64,000 bases of DNA. Origin: Epilithonimonas zeae (GTDB lineage Bacteria > Bacteroidota > Bacteroidia > Flavobacteriales > Weeksellaceae). The stretch spans positions 1,178,001 through 1,242,000 of the forward strand of contig NZ_CP075338.1 in assembly GCF_023278365.1 (NCBI RefSeq). Direction: 5' to 3'. Under the pieces are notes generated by a model that searched no databases, was not told the origin of the DNA, and worked only from the letters and a program-made list of their open reading frames with translations. Position 1 is the stretch's first letter, and every line of letters begins with the position of its first letter. A program made the translations under genes and the position numbers. This document shows, one piece after another, positions 55,008-63,863 of this stretch.

Positions 55008-55589
55008 ATGAAACAGGTATTCTCAATTACAAGCCTATTGTTATATGCTACAGCATTTTCGCAGGTAATTATCGGCAATGCTACTGGCAGCGTACCAGCC
55101 GGACAGAAAAATTCCGTTCTCCTTGAATTTGCACTTGGGCAAAATAAAGGGATTATACTTCCTTACATCCGAACACTACCCTCTGGCGGAGGTCTTGTGG
55201 AAGGAACTTTTATTCTTGATGCCAGAGACGCTACAAAAGCTAAAGTAAAATATTACAATGGCGTCACAGGAATGCAATCTTCCGATGGCTGGTTTGATCT
55301 CAGCAATGGGAATACAGCCGATATTTCAGCCGCAATGGCTATGCAGCCAACATCTGCAACTGTTAGCGAGGATTCCGCAGCTAAAGTTATTATAGGAGCA
55401 GCAAGTACATCAACAGATGGCGTCCTTGTTTTAGAATCCGAGACCAAAGCAATGGTGCTGCCTATGGTAAACAGTACAGACGATGTTACGGATCCTGCAC
55501 CCGGTATGATGGTATACATCAATAAAGAAGATGCTAAAAGACTTGCTGTGTTTAATGGGAGTGCTTGGACATTCTGGAAAGCCCCATAA
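55008..55589 (+). CDS. secreted protein with the GMMVY-type tail
   Basis: 193 residues with signal peptide (MKQVFSITSLLLYATAFS), a short beta-rich body and the same kind of tail (GMMVYINKEDAKRLAVFNG) as the large protein 25 bases upstream. The two are surely one operon. Family unknown. Confidence 0.75.
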   Translation: MKQVFSITSLLLYATAFSQVIIGNATGSVPAGQKNSVLLEFALGQNKGIILPYIRTLPSGGGLVEGTFILDARDATKAKVKYYNGVTGMQSSDGWFDLSNGNTADISAAMAMQPTSATVSEDSAAKVIIGAASTSTDGVLVLESETKAMVLPMVNSTDDVTDPAPGMMVYINKEDAKRLAVFNGSAWTFWKAP

Positions 55590-55617
55590 AAACTAAATCT
55601 TTAATAGAACAATTTGG

Positions 55618-55680
55618 CTGGGCAGTGTTTTTATAAGGTTAGAAATCTTAAAATTTGTGTTTTTTTCTGCCCAGTCTTTT
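55618..55680 (+). terminator. long-loop hairpin after the surface-protein operon
   Basis: CTGGGCAG at 55618-55625 pairs with CTGCCCAG at 55667-55674 across a 41-nt loop, then TCTTTTG. It lies 28 bases past the last stop. Confidence 0.55.
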
Positions 55681-56348
55681 GTACGATATGAAGCAAGCAA
55701 TAAACAACTATTAATCTGTTAGGTTTATTTTTGTTGTCAATGCTGATAATTGGACAAGGGACCGATTGCTGTAAAATTGCATAAAATCAGCCATATCGCT
55801 TTTACAAAATCCACAGTGATCAGGAGAAAGGATTTGTTCATTATCCTTTAAATCCAAAAAGGATTGCTAAAAGATATATTCAGCGGCTATTGGATGAAAG
55901 CTTATGGCAAACATGGTTGACCTTGGAATTTGCGGTTTGACTATAGATCACCGAAATTTTTGGGATAAAAATTCTCTGCAGAAATATTTCCAGCACAAAA
56001 AAAGCAAAAAACGAATGTCAAATATTGGAATCTAAGCTCGATGATATTTAATTTCATTATTGTGTTTTTATATATATAATTACAAACATAAATTTTCTCA
56101 AATTTAAAAAATATCGGTTGTATAAAAGTAAAAATTACAATTCGTAACTTTTAATTTATAATTCGAAATAATATTGTAGCGATTTTTATCAATAGTTAAT
56201 AACCTAAAAGTATAACAGCCTAGATAATGTGTAAACACCTAAAGCTTTTGATTTAATGCCTTCAAATATATAGTTGTCTAATTTTAATAAATCAATATTA
56301 TTATAAGGAGCTAATGATATTATTAAATTCTCATTCAAACCGTCATTT
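55681..56348. other. intergenic region with a possible decayed gene
   Basis: About 670 bases between convergent units. On the plus strand 55785-55940 is open for 51 codons without a start and reads protein-like (GFVHYPLNPKRIAKRYIQRL, then LWQTWLTLEF). A second frame directly after it (KNSLQKYFQHKKSKKRMSNI) could be its shifted continuation. It looks like an eroded gene; I do not recognise it. Confidence 0.3.
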
Positions 56349-57191
56349 TTACACGTTCACATAATTTTTCAAAAATTGTAAGCTTCCATTAGCGAGCTGA
56401 TCGGCATCATAAGGTGATTTCTGCCAAAGAGAAACCATTTGCTGCATCCCGGAGATTGATGATGAGAAGTTTTCTAAAACCAGATTTCCTTCAAAATTGA
56501 TTTCTTTCAAAGCTCTGAAAAATTCCTTCCAATTTACTGTTCCTTCACCTAACATTCCGCGGTGAGATTCTGTGATGTGAACGTGTTTAAGCTTCTTTCC
56601 TGCAAGAATGATGGGATCGTAAAAATTATTTTCCTCAATGTTCATATGAAACGTATCGAGGTGAAGAAACAAATTATCCTTATCTGTTTTTTTTATTAAG
56701 TCCAGAACATTTTCAGCAGTATTGCAAACGTACGATTCATAACGGTTTATGGGCTCAATTCCTATTTTCACGCCTTTTTCTTTGGCATAATCGGCGACTT
56801 TACTCCAAACTTTCACAATAATTTCAGTTTCCTTTTCGGTTAAAGGATTTCCTGAAAAAGCTCCTATTCCACCGTGAAGAACGCCGCCTAAAAAATCAGT
56901 TTCCAACTCGGAAGTTTTATCAATTGCCTGTTTTATCAATTTCTCAGCAACTTCGGGATAAAATGTGATATGCGCTTCTTTTGGAAGGTTCAGTGAGCAG
57001 ACAACATCTAAACTGTTATCTTTCAACTGCTGTCTTACTTCTTTTGAATTAAATTCCATTGAAGTTGGTAATAGAATTTCTATCAAATCAAAACCTGCTT
57101 TTGCCGTTTTTTCGATTGCATATTTTCCGGCTTCAGGATTCCAGTTAGGTGTAATCCAAGAAAGGAGTGAAGCTCCAAATTTTACATTCAT
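56349..57191 (-). CDS. ketose 3-epimerase (D-tagatose/D-allulose epimerase family)
   Basis: 280-residue TIM-barrel isomerase. The Mn2+-binding residues of the family are all present with exact spacing: Glu146, Asp179, His205 and Glu240, matching 152/185/211/246 of the Pseudomonas cichorii enzyme. The substrate residues Glu152, His182 and Arg211 also fit (158/188/217 there). The block QLDTFHMNIEE-like (HLDTFHMNIEENNF) is the family's mark. It interconverts a ketose at C3, for example D-allulose and D-fructose. Last gene of the LacI operon. The exact sugar is inferred. Confidence 0.85.
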   Translation of the reverse strand: MNVKFGASLLSWITPNWNPEAGKYAIEKTAKAGFDLIEILLPTSMEFNSKEVRQQLKDNSLDVVCSLNLPKEAHITFYPEVAEKLIKQAIDKTSELETDFLGGVLHGGIGAFSGNPLTEKETEIIVKVWSKVADYAKEKGVKIGIEPINRYESYVCNTAENVLDLIKKTDKDNLFLHLDTFHMNIEENNFYDPIILAGKKLKHVHITESHRGMLGEGTVNWKEFFRALKEINFEGNLVLENFSSSISGMQQMVSLWQKSPYDADQLANGSLQFLKNYVNV

Positions 57192-57213
57192 TTTTTTTAC
57201 TTTTAAATTTTTA

Positions 57214-58626
57214 CTAGAAGATCCACCATTCTGTTCTTACTCCAAAGTAAGTTCCGAATCTTTTGGAACCAGATTGCTGCAGAAATGGTGAATAAAGACT
57301 GTTCATCGCCTGATCATTATACCTTGAAACTTCTGCAATGAAACGGATATGCGGTCTTGCCCATACACTTCTTTCCGCAGTCGGAACGATGGTTGGCGCA
57401 AGAACCAATTTCGTCATAGAAGCTGAATTCTGATTACCATCTTTCCTTGATGCAAAATGCAATTCTGAGAGAATATGAAACCAGTTATTGAAATAATAGG
57501 TAGCTCTTAATCCTGTATTGAATTCAGATTTCTTATTAAAAATTTCGCGCTCATAATAATCTATGGCTTTATTATCACTATTCGCTCCGCCTTTACTTAT
57601 TGTGAAAACCGCATAGGCATTGGCCGACCATTTAGTGGAAAGATTGAGCAAAATATGTTCTACAGCAGTTAAGGAATATGCACTTTTATAGGTTTTTGTA
57701 ACTTCATCCGGAGCACCATAAGTTCTCCAGGTTTGAGTATTTCCGCTGTCACCTCCATTAGCGATTCCGTTTCCATATCTCACTGATATTTGATTGAAAG
57801 AACCTGCAATCTTAGTCTTTAAATTTGTACTTAGTTTCGCTCCCAAAACCCAGCCGTTGTCCGATGGATATTGCTCCATCGAATTTTTTCCCGATTTATC
57901 CAGATTATGAAATTCAGCCAAAAGCTTCAGTTTATGAACATTATTTTTAAATGGAATCGTCTGTTCTAAAATAAAAACTTCGCGTTGTCTATAGACCAGA
58001 TTTTTTGTACCACTGATGACGTTGGTATAAGAATATGGCGTCGAGTTACTCGCTGCAGTATCAATCGCTGCCGGAAAAAACATAGAGAATCTGGTATTTT
58101 TATGTCTCACACCCCAACCCGTCGCAGAATGGTCATCGAAATAAAAATAATCCGCAATGTGGACGTCATCGTATCTCAGCCATCGTGAACCTGCCCAAAC
58201 ATCCCAATCACTTCCCATAATATTTCTGGCTTCCACAAATGCTTCCGGCAAAGCGATAATCATCCCCTGGTTGGATTTTGAATCTACATTTCCCAGGAAA
58301 GTGCCACCTGAATAGAAACTTAATCTCGCCTGCATATCGATTTTTGTTGTTTTTATACTGTCACCATTCATAACCGGCGTGAAATGAAAAGCAGGTAAAA
58401 AATCCACATAATCGCCCTGATCCATTCTTCCTCCAAGTGAACCCTGATTATTAAGATTCAGTTGTCTTCCGGTTTTTCCATCTGCATTTGGTGAATATCC
58501 GACGCCAATCCTACCCGTTGTCCCAAAGGAAAAATCCTTATTCGTGATCACAATTTGAGCGTGAGAAGCCTGGCTAATGATCAATAAAAACCAAAAGCTG
58601 TATTTAAAAACATTGAAGTTCTTCAT
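57214..58626 (-). CDS. outer-membrane porin of the carbohydrate/alginate-export type
   Basis: 470 residues with signal peptide (FKYSFWFLLIISQASHA). A large beta-barrel with many aromatic strands (for example WDVWAGSRWLRYDDVHIADY) ending in FGTYFGVRTEWWIF, with an aromatic C-terminus typical of barrels. Its gene starts only one base after the MFS stop codon. It should let the operon's sugar through the outer membrane; no SusC/SusD pair is present. Confidence 0.78.
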   Translation of the reverse strand: MKNFNVFKYSFWFLLIISQASHAQIVITNKDFSFGTTGRIGVGYSPNADGKTGRQLNLNNQGSLGGRMDQGDYVDFLPAFHFTPVMNGDSIKTTKIDMQARLSFYSGGTFLGNVDSKSNQGMIIALPEAFVEARNIMGSDWDVWAGSRWLRYDDVHIADYFYFDDHSATGWGVRHKNTRFSMFFPAAIDTAASNSTPYSYTNVISGTKNLVYRQREVFILEQTIPFKNNVHKLKLLAEFHNLDKSGKNSMEQYPSDNGWVLGAKLSTNLKTKIAGSFNQISVRYGNGIANGGDSGNTQTWRTYGAPDEVTKTYKSAYSLTAVEHILLNLSTKWSANAYAVFTISKGGANSDNKAIDYYEREIFNKKSEFNTGLRATYYFNNWFHILSELHFASRKDGNQNSASMTKLVLAPTIVPTAERSVWARPHIRFIAEVSRYNDQAMNSLYSPFLQQSGSKRFGTYFGVRTEWWIF

Positions 58627-58627
58627 C

Positions 58628-59872
58628 TTATTTAAGTGTCTTTGGCTTGTAAAATTTCAAAGCAAATAATAGAATTACAGCATAACAAACAATTGGAAGA
58701 AGATAAGCGTGTGCAATATCTTTCTCAGCAATTTTTCCCATCAAAGGAGGAAATATAGCGCCACCAAACATTGCCATCACAAGAAAAGAAGATGCCTGCG
58801 GAACTTTGCTGCCTAATCGTTTCAATCCAAGGCTGAAAATAGTAGGATACATTACACTTAGGAAGAGATTTAATAATATTAAACTAATGAAAGATGCCCA
58901 ACCGAAACTTTGTGAAATAATTAAACATAATACAATATTACAAGCGGTGAAAATTGCAAGAAGTTTATTCGGAGCAATGAATTTCATTAAAAATGTACCT
59001 ACAAAACGTCCGATCATCATCATCGCCATACTTAGAGAAAAATAATACGAAGCCTGAATCTCCGGAAGATGCATTTTCTCAACACCATAATTGATGAAAT
59101 ATGCCCAGGTTCCACCTTGTGCAGCAATGTTAAAAAACTGTGCAATAACAGCAAATATAAAATGTCTTTGTTTCCAAAGTGGCGCGTGCGGGTCTGAAAC
59201 TGAAGCTTCTACTCCATTTTCGCTCTCAGAAATCTGAATATCTTCGGCGTGAGGATCTTTCAGACTTGGAACTTTAATAAAAGAAAAAATAATAGTGATG
59301 GTCAAAATCACAACGCCAATCCAGGTGTAAAGATCTTTCACAGAATCCAACGAATTATCATCCAGACCAGACTTTCCGAAGATAAAATAACCTCCCAAAA
59401 GCGGACCTATAATTGCACCCAAACCATTGAAAGACTGAGCGAAATTTACTCTTTGATCACTCGTTTTTTCATTTCCTAATGCTGCTACAAAAGGGTGAGC
59501 AACCGTTTCCAAGGTTGCCATTCCCATCGCCAAAACGAAAAGTGCGATTCTGAAAAAGTCAAATGACATCTGATTTGCAGCGGGAATGAAGAGAAAAGAA
59601 CCGAGCGCAAATAATGATAATCCTAGAATCACACCCTTTTTGTAACCAAATTTTTTCATAAACAATCCCGCCGGAATTCCCATTAAAGCATACGCTCCGA
59701 AGATTGAAAGTTGTACAAGACCGGATTTTGATTTGGAGATATTCAAAACATTCTGGAAATGTTTGTTCAGAACATCACCCATCGTTAAAGCAATCGCCCA
59801 AAAGAAGAATAATGAAATCACAAATGCCAGTACGACAACATATTTCTTTTCTGTAAATTTTGCAGTATTCAT
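58628..59872 (-). CDS. MFS sugar transporter (FucP/GluP-like)
   Basis: 414 residues, started at the ATG at 59872. The longer frame would overlap the kinase gene and has no sense as a membrane protein start. Twelve membrane spans, with the FucP/GluP-type signature FGAYALMGIPAGLFMKKFGY after the second helix. Proton-coupled uptake of hexoses or deoxyhexoses is the family role. It lies between kinase and porin genes in the LacI operon, so it is the inner-membrane importer of the ketose. Confidence 0.88.
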   Translation of the reverse strand: MNTAKFTEKKYVVVLAFVISLFFFWAIALTMGDVLNKHFQNVLNISKSKSGLVQLSIFGAYALMGIPAGLFMKKFGYKKGVILGLSLFALGSFLFIPAANQMSFDFFRIALFVLAMGMATLETVAHPFVAALGNEKTSDQRVNFAQSFNGLGAIIGPLLGGYFIFGKSGLDDNSLDSVKDLYTWIGVVILTITIIFSFIKVPSLKDPHAEDIQISESENGVEASVSDPHAPLWKQRHFIFAVIAQFFNIAAQGGTWAYFINYGVEKMHLPEIQASYYFSLSMAMMMIGRFVGTFLMKFIAPNKLLAIFTACNIVLCLIISQSFGWASFISLILLNLFLSVMYPTIFSLGLKRLGSKVPQASSFLVMAMFGGAIFPPLMGKIAEKDIAHAYLLPIVCYAVILLFALKFYKPKTLK

Positions 59873-59882
59873 AGTGTTGATT

Positions 59883-60794
59883 TTAAATAGTTTGACCGTA
59901 ATGTTCTTCGCGGAAAGATTTGAATTCTTCGTAAGTATAATCCGGACAAGCGCCTGATTTCGAAGTAATGAAAGCGCCAAGAGAAACAGCCTGTTTCATA
60001 ATCTCTTCAGGTAATTTCCCCTGAATTCTTTTTGATAAAAAGCCGGCAAGAAAAGAGTCGCCGCTTCCAACTGTATCGTTAACTTCTATCGGAACTGCTG
60101 AAAAATTGTAACTTTTATCTCCGACAAAATATCTTGCACCTTTGCTTCCTTTTGTAAGTACGATCTCATTCAGGTCAAAATGTTTTTGAATTTGTTTGAT
60201 GCTGTTATCTTCATCAATGTATTCTTCTCCGAGAAACTCGATTATGGTTCTTAATTCTGCTTTGTTCATTTTTACAAGATCTGCTTTTTGAAGTAAAACT
60301 TTAATCAAATCAAAATCGATAAAGGGCGGACGGAAATTGACATCAAATACTCTGAATTTGGAAAGCTCTATCAATTCCAAAAGTGTTTTTTTTGATTCTT
60401 CGTTTCTTGCAACCAGACTTCCAAAAACAAAAGCATCAGAATTTTGAATCAATTCTTTTTGTTCCGGCGAAACTTTGATATAATCCCAAGCTACATCATC
60501 TACAATATCATAATGTGCTTCTCGGTGTTCATCAAAATTTGCAATGACCGTTCCTGTTGGCTTTTCATTATCAACCTGAATAAAATCTGTGGAGATATTC
60601 CAGTTTTTGATTTGATTTAGAAGTTCATTTCCCAATTCATCATTCCCGACTTTACTGATCATTTGAACATCGACTCCCATTTTGTCAAGATTGTAAGCCA
60701 CATTGAAAGGCGCACCACCCGCTCGTGATCCGGCTGGAAAAATGTCCCAGAGAACCTCTCCAAAACATACGGTGTAAGATTTATTATTATTCAT
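59883..60794 (-). CDS. PfkB-family carbohydrate kinase (fructokinase-like)
   Basis: 303 residues. Sugar-binding start GEVLWDIFPAGSRAGGAPFN, catalytic Asp in the anion hole motif NDTVGSGDSFLAGF near the C-terminus. The opening resembles fructokinases. Following an epimerase it would phosphorylate fructose to fructose-6-phosphate. First structural gene after LacI, with a LacI-type site in the 36 bases between the two genes, so it could have its own promoter. Confidence 0.88.
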   Translation of the reverse strand: MNNNKSYTVCFGEVLWDIFPAGSRAGGAPFNVAYNLDKMGVDVQMISKVGNDELGNELLNQIKNWNISTDFIQVDNEKPTGTVIANFDEHREAHYDIVDDVAWDYIKVSPEQKELIQNSDAFVFGSLVARNEESKKTLLELIELSKFRVFDVNFRPPFIDFDLIKVLLQKADLVKMNKAELRTIIEFLGEEYIDEDNSIKQIQKHFDLNEIVLTKGSKGARYFVGDKSYNFSAVPIEVNDTVGSGDSFLAGFLSKRIQGKLPEEIMKQAVSLGAFITSKSGACPDYTYEEFKSFREEHYGQTI

Positions 60795-60801
60795 AGTTAG
60801 G

Positions 60802-60813
60802 TTAAACGTTTAA
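60802..60813. promoter_or_regulatory. LacI-type operator before the kinase gene
   Basis: Perfect 12-bp palindrome TTAAACGTTTAA in the 36-base gap between lacI and the kinase gene. The central CG dyad is characteristic of LacI-family sites. A TAATTTTTTTG close by could be a degenerate -7 box on the minus strand. Confidence 0.7.
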
Positions 60814-60830
60814 GTTAATTAACAAAAAAA

Positions 60831-61838
60831 TTATTTTATAGAATTTTTAATGATAAGCTGTCCGGAAAGAATTATTTTTTTTGCAGTAGAAGTATATTGA
60901 TTGATTTGAATATCGAGCAATTTGATAGCTTCATCTGCCATTTCTTCTAATGGTTGTTTCACATAAGTAATCTCTGAAGGGAATAATTTATAAGCTTCCG
61001 TTTCATCAAAAGCAAGTACAGAAACCTGTTCAGGAACTTTGATATTGTTTTTAACAAGATAAGCAAGACCGGCAACTGCAAGTTTGTTACTTGAAAAATA
61101 AAGTGCTGTATTTTTTGGATTTTGTCCTAAAGACAGTTCAAGTTTAGACTGAATTTCTTCCGTAATATTCTCCAGACCCACAGCTATATATTTGGTATTT
61201 ACTTTTTTCCCTGAATCTGCAATACTTGTCTCAAAACCCGTTTTTCTATCCAAAAGATGAGGCAATTTTGTATCATAACCTAAATAGATAATCTCGTCAA
61301 AATCCTTTTCTAATAGATAAGATGTTGTACTTTCCGCAATCTCTCTATTATTCAATATAACACCAGGAACATTGATGCCTTTAAGATATCTGTCGATTGT
61401 GACCAAAGGATAATTTTTATCTAATAATTTCTGCAGACTAACTTCCGAATCGGCGACTGGTGCAACAATAATCCCATCAACCTGTTGTTGGGAAAATAGG
61501 TCGATCAGTTTTTCAAACTTTTCTGCATTTTCATCAGAGCTTCCGATAATTAAAGTATAACCAAGTTTCAAAGCTCTGTCTTCTAAACTTCTGGCAATGC
61601 TGGAATAAAAATCATTGGAAATATCTGCTACAATCAGTCCTAATAATTTACTTTTATTATTCTGTAAGCTTCTGGCAATCTTATTTGGAGTATAGTTAAT
61701 CGTTTCAGCTATTTCAAAAATTTTTTTCTTGGTGTCCTCACTAATTCTCTGTCCTTCTTTCTTGTTCAGAACATACGAAACTGTTGCTACGGAAACTCCG
61801 GCAATTCTGGCAATGTCTTTAATCGATGCTCGTTTCAT
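60831..61838 (-). CDS. LacI-family transcriptional regulator
   Basis: 335 residues: N-terminal LacI helix-turn-helix (IKDIARIAGVSVATVSYVLN) with the hinge helix (NKIARSLQNNKSKLLGLIVA) and a periplasmic-binding-protein-like effector domain. First gene of the sugar operon. Two identical 12-bp sites (60802 and 62050) flank it. The usual mode is repression lifted by the sugar or its phosphate; here probably the ketose of the operon. Confidence 0.92.
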   Translation of the reverse strand: MKRASIKDIARIAGVSVATVSYVLNKKEGQRISEDTKKKIFEIAETINYTPNKIARSLQNNKSKLLGLIVADISNDFYSSIARSLEDRALKLGYTLIIGSSDENAEKFEKLIDLFSQQQVDGIIVAPVADSEVSLQKLLDKNYPLVTIDRYLKGINVPGVILNNREIAESTTSYLLEKDFDEIIYLGYDTKLPHLLDRKTGFETSIADSGKKVNTKYIAVGLENITEEIQSKLELSLGQNPKNTALYFSSNKLAVAGLAYLVKNNIKVPEQVSVLAFDETEAYKLFPSEITYVKQPLEEMADEAIKLLDIQINQYTSTAKKIILSGQLIIKNSIK

Positions 61839-62048
61839 TATTCTGATTTACACTGCAAAGTATTTAATAATAAATTAAAAAAACAATAGTTGATTTTTTT
61901 TGGTCATTTCAGGAAAAAGTGTAATTTGGCAAATTTTATTTTTTGATATAAAATGATTTAAAACACAGAATATCAATAAGAAAAAATCAAACAAGTTACT
62001 AATATATTAATTTAATTTTAACAATTAGCCTTTTAATGTTACATTTTG

Positions 62049-62062
62049 GTTAAACGTTTAAC
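62049..62062. promoter_or_regulatory. LacI-type operator upstream of lacI
   Basis: Perfect 14-bp palindrome GTTAAACGTTTAAC, containing the same 12-bp core as the site at 60802. A TTG precedes it at 62046-62048 and a near -7 box TATTTTTTG follows at 62073 on the plus strand (24-nt spacing), so it may lie within a plus-strand promoter. Confidence 0.65.
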
Positions 62063-62283
62063 TAAAAATATTTATTTTTTGAAGATTACAAAAAGTGAGA
62101 GATATGATTTGTTCTTCATTAGAATCCGTTAATTATAAATCTTGAGCGAAAGTATTAATACTCAAAAATTAGTAAGATTTCACACATTCTGAATAATTTA
62201 AATACTGTTTAACACCTTCAAAATATTATCTATATCTTCTAATAAATGGTTTGAGCAGAGTCCTGTCAAGTTCACCAAAAGCC

Positions 62284-62323
62284 AAATGGCGCCAATTTAA
62301 TCTAAATTGAGCCATTTTTTTTT
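62284..62323 (+). terminator. orphan terminator upstream of the AraC gene
   Basis: Arms AAATGGC and GCCATTT, inner complementary CCAATTT/AAATTG part, long T run after it. No plus-strand gene ends before it. Confidence 0.75.
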
Positions 62324-62579
62324 GATTCCAAAATAATCTTTTTTAATGTTTTAGAAAATTTAGATTCGAAATACTAATAAATAATTTTTCAGAAAATGAT
62401 ATATCTTACAAATTACTAAGATTCTGTTGATACATTAAAGTATATAGTTAGCACCATTTTTATTTAATGAGAATATTATTTTAAGTAATGGAACATAATC
62501 AAAATACAATATTTTAAAAATGACTATTATCAATCATTTTTCTTCCTCACTTATATCCTATTTTTGCAAAAAAGATCAA

Positions 62580-63704
62580 ATGGATAAACTCAATTTTCTG
62601 GAAGTTATTGCTGCGATTGCCGTTTTTGTATCGCTGCTGCTTGCCGTATTTTTATTAACGGTAAAGACAGAAAGAAAACTGGAAAACAGATTATTTGCAG
62701 CATTCCTTATCATTAATGCCATTGATATCAGCGGACTTTTTATGCATCTTTTTACAGATAGCTATAATCTGAAAGCTTTCAAAATATCTGCCTATTTATT
62801 GGTAATGCCTCTTTTTTATCTGTACGTTAATGCCGTTTGTTACTCTGATTTCACCTTAAAAAGAAAGCATTTACTGCATCTTATTCCGTTTATTGTTGCC
62901 AATTTAATTTTAGTTCCAAGACTTTTTATGGCAGAAGGAGCTGCTAAAGAGTTGTTCTTTAAAGATATGTGGCATTCCCCTGAAATGTTTTTTTATCAGG
63001 CAATCGCAGAACTGCAATATTTCTTTTATATCGTTGGTGTATTTCTTATCCTTAAAAAATACAAGAAGATCTACCTTGAAAACTACACCGATCCAAACAC
63101 TTTATCATACAAATGGCTGTCTCAGCTTACAAAGATTTTCTTATTCATCCACTTATGTATTATCATAAAAAACATCGTAAGATACACGCAGGATAGGGAT
63201 TTATTTATCTGGTTGAATATTGTTGCCGGAACAGTTTTTTTATTAACTGCGTGTTGGTTTATTTTAAAAGCATTAAATCATCCTGAGCTTTTTCGAAGAA
63301 TTGATTCTACCTTAAAACCAACAGAAAATTTTGTTGAAACTCCGAAAACTGAGAATAAAACCGATGACACAAAAAATTTTCAAATCGAACAGCTCAGAAA
63401 TTTTATGGTTGAAAAAGAACCCTTTTTAGAACCGTCACTAACGATTCAGGAATTGGCAAATCAGGTAAAAATTCCAGTTCGAGATTTGTCTGTTTTAATT
63501 AATCAACATATCAATCAGCACTTTTTTGATTTCGTGAATGAATATCGCATCAAAAAAGCAATGACCATTCTAAAAGACCCCACAAAAAGAGAATTAACCG
63601 TTTTAGAAATCTTATATGAAGTAGGTTTCAATTCAAAATCTTCTTTCCATACCTCTTTTAAAAAATATACGAATCAAACACCAACAGAATTCAGAAACAA
63701 TTGA
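62580..63704 (+). CDS. AraC-family regulator with an N-terminal membrane domain
   Basis: 374 residues from the ATG at 62580. The upstream start gives a doubtful 20-residue extension. Six to seven membrane spans (~5-240) act as a sensor, then a cytoplasmic linker and a C-terminal AraC DNA-binding domain (TIQELANQVKIPVRDLSVLI, then FNSKSSFHTSFKKYTNQTP). Such proteins are common in flavobacteria; signal and targets are unknown. Perhaps it controls the secreted protein gene that begins at 63864. Confidence 0.88.
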   Translation: MDKLNFLEVIAAIAVFVSLLLAVFLLTVKTERKLENRLFAAFLIINAIDISGLFMHLFTDSYNLKAFKISAYLLVMPLFYLYVNAVCYSDFTLKRKHLLHLIPFIVANLILVPRLFMAEGAAKELFFKDMWHSPEMFFYQAIAELQYFFYIVGVFLILKKYKKIYLENYTDPNTLSYKWLSQLTKIFLFIHLCIIIKNIVRYTQDRDLFIWLNIVAGTVFLLTACWFILKALNHPELFRRIDSTLKPTENFVETPKTENKTDDTKNFQIEQLRNFMVEKEPFLEPSLTIQELANQVKIPVRDLSVLINQHINQHFFDFVNEYRIKKAMTILKDPTKRELTVLEILYEVGFNSKSSFHTSFKKYTNQTPTEFRNN

Positions 63705-63747
63705 TAATTAAATAATTGTAAATACTCGAACTTTGTATTGTAGATAA

Positions 63748-63788
63748 TCGGACTCATTTTAATCAATAAAATGAGTCCGACTTTTTTT
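63748..63788 (+). terminator. terminator of the AraC gene
   Basis: Perfect 14-bp stem (TCGGACTCATTTTA and its complement) with a 5-nt loop and seven T residues. Confidence 0.92.
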
Positions 63789-63863
63789 ACACGGACGTTT
63801 TTCAAAACTTTCTACAGCATATTTGTACCAACATATTTAAAGTCAAATTAAAACTTAGAAATA

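Larger units (their letters stand above)
61839..62579. other. intergenic region with an operator and an orphan terminator
   Basis: About 740 bases between divergent regulator genes. It holds the second LacI site (62049-62062) and, on the plus strand, a strong terminator (62284-62323) that no gene uses. Between them is no ORF beyond 13 codons. Confidence 0.5.

Noticed and set aside
59873-59980. 36-residue N-terminal extension of the MFS protein.
   Set aside because: It overlaps the kinase gene by almost 100 bases and is not hydrophobic; the ATG at 59872 fits the family.
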